This document shows positions 1 through 6,140 of a stretch of DNA of 23,195 bases, one piece after another (the first letter of the stretch is position 1; the number at the start of each line of letters is the position of its first letter). The notes beneath the pieces are model-generated. The model did not search any database. It saw only the letters and a list, made by a program, of their open reading frames with translations, and was not told the DNA's origin. This DNA comes from Alphaproteobacteria bacterium (GTDB lineage: Bacteria; Pseudomonadota; Alphaproteobacteria; Micavibrionales; Micavibrionaceae): the NCBI GenBank assembly GCA_023301785.1, contig JALZUF010000278.1, forward strand, positions 1 through 23,195, read 5' to 3'. Made by a program: the position numbers and the translations under genes.

Positions 1-107
1 TCTATTCGAAAATTGAAGTCAAAAAGTCACTTACTTGTATGTATTATCTACAAATAATGGCAAAAATATAGTTAATTTCTATAGTTCTCGAAGAAAAACT
101 TACGTTT

Positions 108-749
108 TTACTTATCAAGCTCTTTTTCGGCTGTTGCATGTGCATCAACAACCTTATCGATAAGACCAAATTTCTGAGCTTCAGCGGCACTCATGAAATT
201 ATCACGATCCATTGATTTTTCGATCTCAGCTAATTTCTTACCTGTATGGTTCACATAAATATCATTCAACATAGCTTTCATACGCAAGATTTCTCTCGCT
301 TGAATCTCAATGTCAGATGCCTGACCTTGCGCACCACCCAAAGGTTGGTGAATCATGATACGAGCGTGTGGCAACGCAAAACGCTTATCTTTAGCACCCG
401 CAGTCAGAAGAAGTGATCCCATAGAGGCCGCTTGACCAATACAAACCGTTGAAACGTCTGGTTTGATGTATTGCATAGTGTCGTACATCGCCATACCAGA
501 TGTCACAACACCGCCTGGTGAATTGATATAGAATGAAATATCTTTTGTTGGATTTTCTGATTCCAAAAACAAAAGCTGAGCACAAATAACACTAGAAACA
601 TGGTCATTCACTTCACCTGTAAGGAAGATAATACGCTCTTTTAAAAGACGAGAGTAGATGTCAAACGCGCGTTCACCACGGTTAGTTTGCTCAATAACAG
701 TTGGAATAAGACCTGAATTGTAGACTTCCAAGGGATCACGTTCACTCAT
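108..749 (-). CDS. clpP: ATP-dependent Clp protease proteolytic subunit ClpP
   Basis: ClpP is the serine peptidase core of the cytoplasmic ClpXP/ClpAP machines, which degrade misfolded and tagged proteins. The 213-residue product has the usual family length. The catalytic triad is visible: Ser109 in GQAASMGS, His134 in RIMIHQP and Asp183 in MDRDNF. The oxyanion-hole Gly-rich segment INSPGG is at about 76-80. A short propeptide-like N-terminus (MSERDPLEVYNSGLIP) is typical. The start is supported by AGGAA about 9 nt upstream. It lies downstream of tig on the same strand, as in many alphaproteobacteria where clpX follows, but clpX would be beyond the left edge. An unrelated plus-strand gene sits between tig and clpP, so clpP probably has its own promoter. 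Identification is secure. Confidence 0.98.
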   Translation of the reverse strand: MSERDPLEVYNSGLIPTVIEQTNRGERAFDIYSRLLKERIIFLTGEVNDHVSSVICAQLLFLESENPTKDISFYINSPGGVVTSGMAMYDTMQYIKPDVSTVCIGQAASMGSLLLTAGAKDKRFALPHARIMIHQPLGGAQGQASDIEIQAREILRMKAMLNDIYVNHTGKKLAEIEKSMDRDNFMSAAEAQKFGLIDKVVDAHATAEKELDK

Positions 750-795
750 TTTAAATATTTCCTGTATTTTTAGTATTTTGAATCAATAATTAGAC

Positions 796-823
796 AGTAA
801 AGTGCTTCGCAAAATAGTTCAAG
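796..823 (-). promoter_or_regulatory. possible heat-shock-type promoter of clpP
   Basis: On the minus strand, CTTG (823-820) is followed after 17 nt by CTTTACT (802-796), resembling the alphaproteobacterial RpoH pattern CTTG-N17-CYTATNT with two mismatches in the -10 element. It lies about 47 nt upstream of the clpP start. The same bases can also be read as a weak sigma-70 site (TTGAAC, 17 nt, TACTGT), so the sigma factor is a guess. Confidence 0.3.
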
Positions 824-845
824 CAAGATAGACAATAGAATTTTA

Positions 846-874
846 TTGACATAACTTTAATTTATATTTATCTA
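846..874 (+). promoter_or_regulatory. candidate sigma-70 promoter of the small plus-strand gene
   Basis: A perfect TTGACA (846-851) is followed after 17 nt by TATCTA (869-874), which matches the -10 consensus only partly. It sits about 30 nt before the start chosen for the orphan gene and is divergent from the clpP promoter region. The surrounding bases are very AT-rich, so chance matches to a -10 are likely. Confidence 0.4.
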
Positions 875-902
875 AATATTATATTTTATGGAGAATATGA
901 AA

Positions 903-1172
903 ATGAAAGATACTTTTCTACCAAACCTAGATAATTTCGACTTTTTTGTTGTTACGCAAGAAGCTGGGGAACGCATACAAAATTTAAAGTTTGTTTGGGT
1001 ACTTCCTGCAGGTACAACAATCACAGCGCAACAATATGATGTGAGTATGGCATCGCATCTATTAACGACACGCGAGATTAAACCAAATCAAGAAGAAGTA
1101 GATATTTCAGAAACAAATATGCGTGGTCACAAAATAATAAGGGCGCAGCAACCTTCTGCATCCACCCCTTAA
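903..1172 (+). CDS. small orphan protein between tig and clpP, unknown function
   Basis: I do not recognise this family. The product is about 89 residues, soluble-looking, with no signal peptide, membrane span or cysteine. It has a hydrophobic FDFFVV stretch near the start, a central FVWVLPAGTTI segment and a polar C-terminal half ending QPSASTP. The open frame extends back to an ATG at 888, but GGAGA at 890-894 lies inside that start. It sits 8 nt before the ATG at 903, so 903 is the better start (897 is also possible). A TTGACA-type promoter precedes it. It runs against tig and clpP, ending 3 nt from the tig stop. A ribosome-binding site, promoter and clean reading frame suggest a real gene, but the role is unknown. 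Confidence 0.6.
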   Translation: MKDTFLPNLDNFDFFVVTQEAGERIQNLKFVWVLPAGTTITAQQYDVSMASHLLTTREIKPNQEEVDISETNMRGHKIIRAQQPSASTP

Positions 1173-1175
1173 ATA

Positions 1176-2618
1176 TTATTTCTTTGCTGCTTTTTTCTTG
1201 GCTGCAGGTTTTTTGTCGTCTTTTTTATCATCGGACTTTTTTGCTGCTGGCTTTTTCTTTGCTGAAGATTTTTTAGCCGCCTTTTTCTTTTTTGGTTTAG
1301 CGTCTTCGTCGTCTTCTTTCATCAGCTCTTCAATAGAAACTTCTTTTTCAGTAATTTCTGCGCGATCAAAGATGATGTCGACAACTTTATCTTCAAATAA
1401 AGGAGCACGAAGATTTTCAAGCATTTGAGGATTCTTTTGATAGAATTCAAAAACCATTTTTTCCTGACCTGGGTACTTCTGCGCTTCTGTAATAACAGCA
1501 CGTTGAAGTTCTTGATCATTTACTTGGACATTTTCTTTTTGACCAATCTCGGCGATAACAAGGCCTAAACGTACACGACGCTCAGAAATTGTTTCTAATT
1601 CTTCTTTTTCTTCATCCGTTAGCTCTTCAGCTTCTGGGTTTTGGGCGCGTTCAGATTCGATTTGTTTTGTGATCGCTTCTAGTTCTGCATCCATCATACC
1701 TTGTGGAATGTCAAAATCATGATTGTCATCAAGGATATCCAATAGTTCACGCTTCATTTTCATGCGTGTTTGATTTGAGTAATCTGATGTTAATTGGTGC
1801 TTAACAGCGTCGCGAAGCCCTGCTTCGTCATCAAAACCAAGCTCTTTGGCAAATGCATCGTCTACTTTTGCTTCTGTAACTTCGTGAATTTCGTGAATTT
1901 CGACTTCAAAGATTGCATCGCGTCCAGCTAAATCAGGTGCTTGGTATTCTTCTGGGAAGCTTACGTTTACGTCAAATTTTGCGCCGGCTTTTTTGCCAAC
2001 CATTTGGTCTTCAAAACCTGGGATAAATTGATTGCTGCCTAACTCTAACTTATGACCTTGTGCTGCCATACCTTGGTGCTCAACGTTGTCATCGGCTGTA
2101 CGGCCTTTAAAATCCATGATGACGATATCACCTTTTTTCGTAGCGCGATCACCTTTGATCTTCTCACTACCTTTATGTTGTGATGTGATGCGTGTTAATG
2201 CTTCGTCAATTTGCTCATCTTCGATCTTAGCAACAAGCTTGTTCACTTTAAGACCTTTTGTGTCCATAACATCAAAGTCAGGAAGGACATCAAGCTTCAT
2301 TGAGAAAACAAGATCTTTACCTTCATCAAATTCTTTAACTTCAATCTTAGGCTGTCCTGCTGGACGTAATTTTTTATCTTCGATTACTTTTTTAGTTGAA
2401 TCATTAACAACAGTTTCAAGCACTTCGCCCATAACCGCGCGGCCATATTTCTTGCGCGCCATTTCCATTGGCATTTTACCAGGTCTGAAACCAGGTTGTT
2501 TTGCAGTCTTGATAACTTCTTTCAGGCGATCAACAACTGTTACGTCGATATCGTTTGCAGGAACAGTGACCTCTAGTTCGTGAGATAGGCCTTCGTTTGA
2601 AATTTCTTTAACTTGCAT
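1176..2618 (-). CDS. tig: trigger factor, ribosome-associated chaperone with a Lys-rich tail
   Basis: Trigger factor binds the ribosomal exit tunnel and shields nascent chains; its FKBP domain has peptidyl-prolyl isomerase activity. The N-terminal ribosome-binding domain carries the signature GFRPGKMP at residues 43-50. The FKBP-like domain covers about 157-245 (GDIVIMDFKGR through IFEVEIHEI), and the helical chaperone domain about 250-430. Total length is 480, longer than the roughly 430 residues of the E. coli protein. The excess is a 40-residue tail (441-480) with 21 lysines plus Ala, Pro and Asp, resembling a histone H1-like tail. The start is an ATG with AGGA about 13 nt upstream. It is the first protein gene after tRNA-Leu on this strand, and a palindrome lies in its leader. 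Confidence 0.97.
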   Translation of the reverse strand: MQVKEISNEGLSHELEVTVPANDIDVTVVDRLKEVIKTAKQPGFRPGKMPMEMARKKYGRAVMGEVLETVVNDSTKKVIEDKKLRPAGQPKIEVKEFDEGKDLVFSMKLDVLPDFDVMDTKGLKVNKLVAKIEDEQIDEALTRITSQHKGSEKIKGDRATKKGDIVIMDFKGRTADDNVEHQGMAAQGHKLELGSNQFIPGFEDQMVGKKAGAKFDVNVSFPEEYQAPDLAGRDAIFEVEIHEIHEVTEAKVDDAFAKELGFDDEAGLRDAVKHQLTSDYSNQTRMKMKRELLDILDDNHDFDIPQGMMDAELEAITKQIESERAQNPEAEELTDEEKEELETISERRVRLGLVIAEIGQKENVQVNDQELQRAVITEAQKYPGQEKMVFEFYQKNPQMLENLRAPLFEDKVVDIIFDRAEITEKEVSIEELMKEDDEDAKPKKKKAAKKSSAKKKPAAKKSDDKKDDKKPAAKKKAAKK

Positions 2619-2654
2619 ATTTAATCTATTTATCCTGACGTAAACTTGGATAAC

Positions 2655-2670
2655 ATGACAATATTGTCAT
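2655..2670. promoter_or_regulatory. 16-bp perfect palindrome upstream of tig
   Basis: ATGACAATATTGTCAT reads identically on both strands and sits about 37 nt upstream of the tig start codon. A weak promoter reading on the minus strand (TTGTAA, 18 nt, TGTTAT) would place the palindrome inside the spacer, where a dimeric repressor or activator could act. I cannot name the regulator. Confidence 0.45.
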
Positions 2671-2759
2671 TAGTTACAAACTTACGGGACAAATCTCCTT
2701 CATTTGTTCTTTGCGTATTAACCGACTTTAGGAAGGTTAAACCATTATAAAAGTAAAGC

Positions 2760-2844
2760 TGGTGCGGGTGAAGGGACTTGAACCCCCACATCCTAAGATA
2801 CTAGAACCTAAATCTAGCGCGTCTACCAATTCCGCCACACCCGC
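2760..2844 (-). tRNA. tRNA-Leu (anticodon UAG)
   Basis: The minus strand folds as an 85-nt class II tRNA. The acceptor stem is GCGGGTG paired with CACCCGC, with discriminator A and an encoded CCA. The anticodon stem CTAGA/TCTAG encloses loop TTTAGGT, giving anticodon TAG for CUN leucine codons. A long variable arm and the T-arm GGGGGTTCAAGTCCC are present, typical of tRNA-Leu. It lies between tRNA-His and tig on the same strand. Confidence 0.97.
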
Positions 2845-2939
2845 GTGCAACAGCTTTAATGGCGTGTTTTATCGTATGTCGCATAAGAGAACAAGGGTAA
2901 ATATTAAGTTTTTGTGATTATTTTTAAAGAAAACAATAA

Positions 2940-3015
2940 TGGGGCGACTGACGGGGTTCGAACCCGCGACCGCTCGGACCACAACCGAGAGCTCTACCGC
3001 TGAGCTACAGTCGCC
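2940..3015 (-). tRNA. tRNA-His (anticodon GUG) with encoded G-1
   Basis: The minus strand folds as a standard tRNA. The 7-bp acceptor stem is GCGACTG/CAGTCGC, preceded by an encoded extra G at 3015 (position -1) opposite C73 and followed by an encoded CCA. The anticodon stem CTCGG/CCGAG encloses TTGTGGT, giving anticodon GTG. The T-arm is GCGGGTTCGAACCCCGT. G-1:C73 is the ordinary bacterial histidine identity pair; many alphaproteobacteria have lost it, and this lineage has not. Confidence 0.97.
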
Positions 3016-3077
3016 ATATTGAAAAAATTGCTCTAAGCGTATAAACGCAATATAGCTTCAATAATAGCTTAGAGGGT

Positions 3078-3105
3078 TTTATATCGAAACGCTTCTTTGG
3101 GTCAA
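3078..3105 (-). promoter_or_regulatory. promoter for tRNA-His and possibly tRNA-Leu
   Basis: On the minus strand, TTGACC (3105-3100) and TATAAA (3083-3078) are separated by 16 nt, close to the sigma-70 consensus. Transcription would begin near 3070 and reach tRNA-His after a leader of about 55 nt. That leader contains inverted halves CTCTAAGC/GCTTAGAG, so it may fold before RNase P processing. Confidence 0.6.
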
Positions 3106-3122
3106 GTTTAAACATAAGAAAC

Positions 3123-3203
3123 TGATAAACATTTTCTTGTCTATAAAACCGCCTTTATTCTATCAAAAGGACTAGACGTTTGCTTTGATGAATGATAAAC
3201 ATT
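3123..3203. repeat. 11-bp direct repeat upstream of glnA, 70-bp period
   Basis: TGATAAACATT occurs at 3123-3133 and again at 3193-3203. Similarity continues more loosely past each copy into a T-rich stretch and ATAAAA. The 70-bp period is close to an integral number of helical turns, so one protein or complex could contact both from the same DNA face. The region from 3017 to 3290 holds these repeats, the tRNA promoter and no gene. Confidence 0.4.
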
Positions 3204-3290
3204 CCTTATCTTTCGATAAAAGCATGACTGCTATGCAAAAAACGAATAGGTGAGTATGTAATTAAAACACTTAAGGAGCGTAACGACATC

Positions 3291-4721
3291 ATGTCTGACA
3301 AAGGTTTAAAATTTAAAAATTTCAATGAATTTAAAAAATACAGTGAAGAAAACGACATCCAATTTGTCGGTTTTGAGTTCACCGACCCTCGCGGTAAAAT
3401 GCAACACACAGACCAACATATCTCAACAGTTGATAAAGATATGTTTGAAGATGGCGTCATGATTGACGGCTCCTCAATTGCTGGTTGGAAAGCAATTAAT
3501 GAATCTGATATGTGCCTAGTACCAGATTGGGACAAATGCTTCCTTGACCCATTTGCCGCTCAACCAACATTAAAAGTGTTCTGCTATATTAAAGAGCCAA
3601 CAACTGGTGAAAACTACTCCAGATGCCCTCGCGTCATTGCAAAAAAAGCCGAAGCCTATGTCAAAACAGGTGGCTACGGTGATACAGCCTATTTCGGCCC
3701 GGAAGCTGAATTTTTTGTCTTTGATGATGTCCGCATGAAGGCGGATATGAACGAAGTATCCTACAAGATCGACTCAACAGAAGGCCCTTACAATTCAGGT
3801 ACTGATTATGCCGAAGGTAATACAGGACACCGTCCAGCCGTTAAAGGTGGTTATTTCCCTGAAAGCCCAGTTGATAGTGGCGCTGACTTACGTGCAGAAA
3901 TGCTAACCGTGATGGACGCTATGGGTGTTCCCGTTGAAAAGCATCATCACGAAGTTGCACCGTCACAGCATGAGCTAGGTATTTTCTTCTCAACACTTGT
4001 GAATTGCGCCGATAACCTACAGTTATATAAGTATGCTGTTCACAACGTTGCACACATCTATGGTAAGACAGCAACTTTCCTACCTAAGCCTGTTTACGGC
4101 GATAACGGATCAGGAATGCACGTGCACCAATCAATTTGGAATGGCGGTAAACCACAATTCGCTGGCGATAAATATGCAGGCCTATCTGATGATGCTCTAT
4201 ATTACATTGGTGGTATCATTAAGCACGCAAAGGCATTGAACGCTTTCACAAACCCGTCAACAAACAGCTATAAGCGTTTGGTGCCAGGTTATGAAGCCCC
4301 TGTTCTTCTTGCTTATTCTGCGCGTAACCGTTCAGCGTCATGCCGTATTCCTTATGGCGAGTCACCGAAAGCAAAACGTGTGGAAGTTCGTTTCCCTGAT
4401 GCGACAGCAAATCCTTACCTTGCGTTTTCTGCCATGTTAATGGCCGGCCTTGATGGAATTGACAATAAAATCCATCCAGGTGAAGCCATGGACAAAGATC
4501 TATACGATCTTCCTAAAAATGAATTGGATCAAATTCCAACAGTTTGCGGATCATTAAGAGAAGCATTAGATTCATTATTAGCGGATCATGACTTCTTATT
4601 GAAAGGTGACGTATTCACCAAAGATTCAATCGAATCTTATGTAGATCTAAAAATGGAAGAAGTATTGAGATATGAGACAATGCCTCACCCTATTGAATTC
4701 TTAATGTACTATTCAGCATAA
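3291..4721 (+). CDS. glnA: type I glutamine synthetase (GSI-beta)
   Basis: GlnA condenses glutamate and ammonia with ATP to form glutamine, the main entry of ammonia into metabolism; it works as a cytoplasmic dodecamer. The product is 476 residues, the family size. Visible motifs are the beta-grasp segment with DGSSIAGW near residue 60, the metal and substrate site GPEAEFFVFD, NGSGMHVHQS, the NRSASCRIP loop and the phosphate-binding region VEVRFPD. Tyr405 in DLYDLP matches the adenylylation site of the GSI-beta class, implying control by GlnE. AAGGAG lies 12 nt before the ATG, a long spacing. glnB, which often precedes glnA in alphaproteobacteria, is absent; tRNA genes are there instead. A clear terminator follows. 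Confidence 0.98.
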   Translation: MSDKGLKFKNFNEFKKYSEENDIQFVGFEFTDPRGKMQHTDQHISTVDKDMFEDGVMIDGSSIAGWKAINESDMCLVPDWDKCFLDPFAAQPTLKVFCYIKEPTTGENYSRCPRVIAKKAEAYVKTGGYGDTAYFGPEAEFFVFDDVRMKADMNEVSYKIDSTEGPYNSGTDYAEGNTGHRPAVKGGYFPESPVDSGADLRAEMLTVMDAMGVPVEKHHHEVAPSQHELGIFFSTLVNCADNLQLYKYAVHNVAHIYGKTATFLPKPVYGDNGSGMHVHQSIWNGGKPQFAGDKYAGLSDDALYYIGGIIKHAKALNAFTNPSTNSYKRLVPGYEAPVLLAYSARNRSASCRIPYGESPKAKRVEVRFPDATANPYLAFSAMLMAGLDGIDNKIHPGEAMDKDLYDLPKNELDQIPTVCGSLREALDSLLADHDFLLKGDVFTKDSIESYVDLKMEEVLRYETMPHPIEFLMYYSA

Positions 4722-4742
4722 AATTAAAGAATATATTTCAAG

Positions 4743-4777
4743 AAAAGCCAGATGGTTCACCCTATCTGGCTTTTTTA
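4743..4777 (+). terminator. rho-independent terminator of glnA
   Basis: AGCCAGAT (4746-4753) pairs with ATCTGGCT (4764-4771), extended inward by G:T and G:C pairs, and is followed by a run of six T. It lies 22 nt after the glnA stop. On the minus strand it is followed by TTTTCTT, so it may also stop transcripts in the opposite direction, although the converging gene ends before it. Confidence 0.9.
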
Positions 4778-4802
4778 TTAGTTCATTTTTAGTGACTTAT
4801 TT

Positions 4803-6008
4803 TTATTTAATATATTCAAAGAAGTTTTTTCCGCCGTTGCTACGACGCGCCGTTTTAACAATTAAACGATATGTTTCAACGTTTCTTGCCCACGTGTAAA
4901 ACTCTTCATCACGCGACGGCGTAATCATATAGACAAGATAGATGTAATCGTTGTTCTCAGAAAGTGACATCCATAGCTCATAACCAATCATGTTAGACAG
5001 CTCAGAATTTAACTCATACGCTTGCATTGCTCCATAAGTCATATCCTTATGATATTCGGCCTCAACCTCTTCTATAAAGCCATCAACTTTGTAATTTTCA
5101 ACTGAGAAGTCTTTACGAAACTTAGCAATCACATCCGCCCTTGATTGCGTTGACAACTTATTGAAAACTTTAATATCTATTTGGCCATCTAACTTGTTCT
5201 TAACAGTATTGTGATGAATTGTTGCCTGCATTTTATCAATTGATTTTACAGGCTCAGAAATTAGATCCCATGATGGCGGATAATCAAAATATGATTGATT
5301 TAAAAAGCCATGCGTCTCTAAGCTTTCAATCGGACTATCATCAATATTCTTAAGCTTAAATGAATCGACCACCTGTGCTTGCAAAATTTTATTTTTGTCA
5401 TACATCGCTTGCGGTACATAATAACGTGCAGCAATAATGTTTGAGCCATTGATGATGACCTTGATGCGCACGACATAAGTTGTGTCTCTTTTTACCTCTA
5501 CGTAAAGTGCTTCAAGCTCGCGCTTATTCTTTACATCAACGCCGAGCAGAGACAATCCATTGACAAGCACATGGTTAATAAACCAATTTTTCACACCAAT
5601 TTCATAAGTTAATTTTTGTGCATCAATAGTAAAGTAAGCTCTTTCGTGCTCTAAACTTGGAGGTCCCATGTAACGTGATACCAAGCCCAAAACATTCTGG
5701 CCTAAAGCTTCTTCACCAGTTTCAAGATTCTTAAAAATGGTGTCATCTCCCCAGTCCTTTGGCAGAGACAAGGAATATTCCAGTGTGTCTTCATTATTAG
5801 GACGGCTCTCTAAAAATCTAGTTTTTGCCTTAAATTCTTTTTCCGTTAACGGCTCAAACTTTTCTAACGCAGGAATGTTTTCTAGGTGAAGACGTCGTGC
5901 ATTTCCATCAGATGGCAAGATAAAGGATACGAGTGCAAATACAGCAAAAGCCAGAGCAATACGGAAAATGTTGGTTTTATTCAGAAATTTCATAGTAATA
6001 TTATACAT
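4803..6008 (-). CDS. secreted or membrane-anchored protein with two repeated domains, unknown function
   Basis: I do not recognise a named family. The 401-residue product starts with a hydrophobic segment at about 16-31 (IALAFAVFALVSFI) after lysines, followed by SDGNA, which fits a signal peptide or anchor, so the rest is probably periplasmic. Two halves look alike. Each has a Pro-x-x-Trp motif near its start (W86 in SLPKDW, W247 in YPPSW), a long alpha/beta middle and a closing strand plus helix (VVRIKVII...VVDSFKL and YLVYMIT...YRLIVKT). This layout recalls the PsbP/LpqN/Mog1-like fold, an inference from pattern only. AAGGTG about 6 nt upstream supports the ATG at 6008 over the internal ATG at 5993. 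It is divergent from parE and converges on glnA. Confidence 0.75.
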   Translation of the reverse strand: MYNITMKFLNKTNIFRIALAFAVFALVSFILPSDGNARRLHLENIPALEKFEPLTEKEFKAKTRFLESRPNNEDTLEYSLSLPKDWGDDTIFKNLETGEEALGQNVLGLVSRYMGPPSLEHERAYFTIDAQKLTYEIGVKNWFINHVLVNGLSLLGVDVKNKRELEALYVEVKRDTTYVVRIKVIINGSNIIAARYYVPQAMYDKNKILQAQVVDSFKLKNIDDSPIESLETHGFLNQSYFDYPPSWDLISEPVKSIDKMQATIHHNTVKNKLDGQIDIKVFNKLSTQSRADVIAKFRKDFSVENYKVDGFIEEVEAEYHKDMTYGAMQAYELNSELSNMIGYELWMSLSENNDYIYLVYMITPSRDEEFYTWARNVETYRLIVKTARRSNGGKNFFEYIK

Positions 6009-6039
6009 CTAATCACCTTAAAAAGAAAACTTATGCTTA

Positions 6040-6069
6040 TTGCTTTATTATCTTGTGAACCCCTATACT
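6040..6069 (+). promoter_or_regulatory. candidate promoter of parE
   Basis: TTGCTT (6040-6045) and TATACT (6064-6069) are 18 nt apart, about 70 nt upstream of the parE start, in the 132-nt divergent intergenic region. The match to sigma-70 consensus is fair. Confidence 0.45.
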
Positions 6070-6140
6070 TTAAGACTTCCTAAAAATAGCCGTATTCGCT
6101 ATCTATAAGGATTATTGTAACTCAAAAGTATGATGATTTT

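Noticed and set aside
94..109. AAAAAC/GTTTTT inverted repeat at the end of clpP as a terminator
   Set aside because: Stem is 6 bp of almost pure A:T, overlaps the stop codon and has no proper T tract after it on the minus strand.
1198..1428. Open plus-strand frame of 76 codons opposite the tig C-terminus
   Set aside because: Its Phe/Ser/Ala-rich translation is the complement of the lysine-rich tail; no ribosome-binding site, low complexity.
2086..2583. Open plus-strand frame of 165 codons opposite tig
   Set aside because: Antisense shadow of a well-supported tig; no recognisable domain or start signal.
3220..3240. Sigma-54 site before glnA around GCATGACTGCTATGC
   Set aside because: The required GG at -24 is missing, so the -24/-12 pattern is not met.
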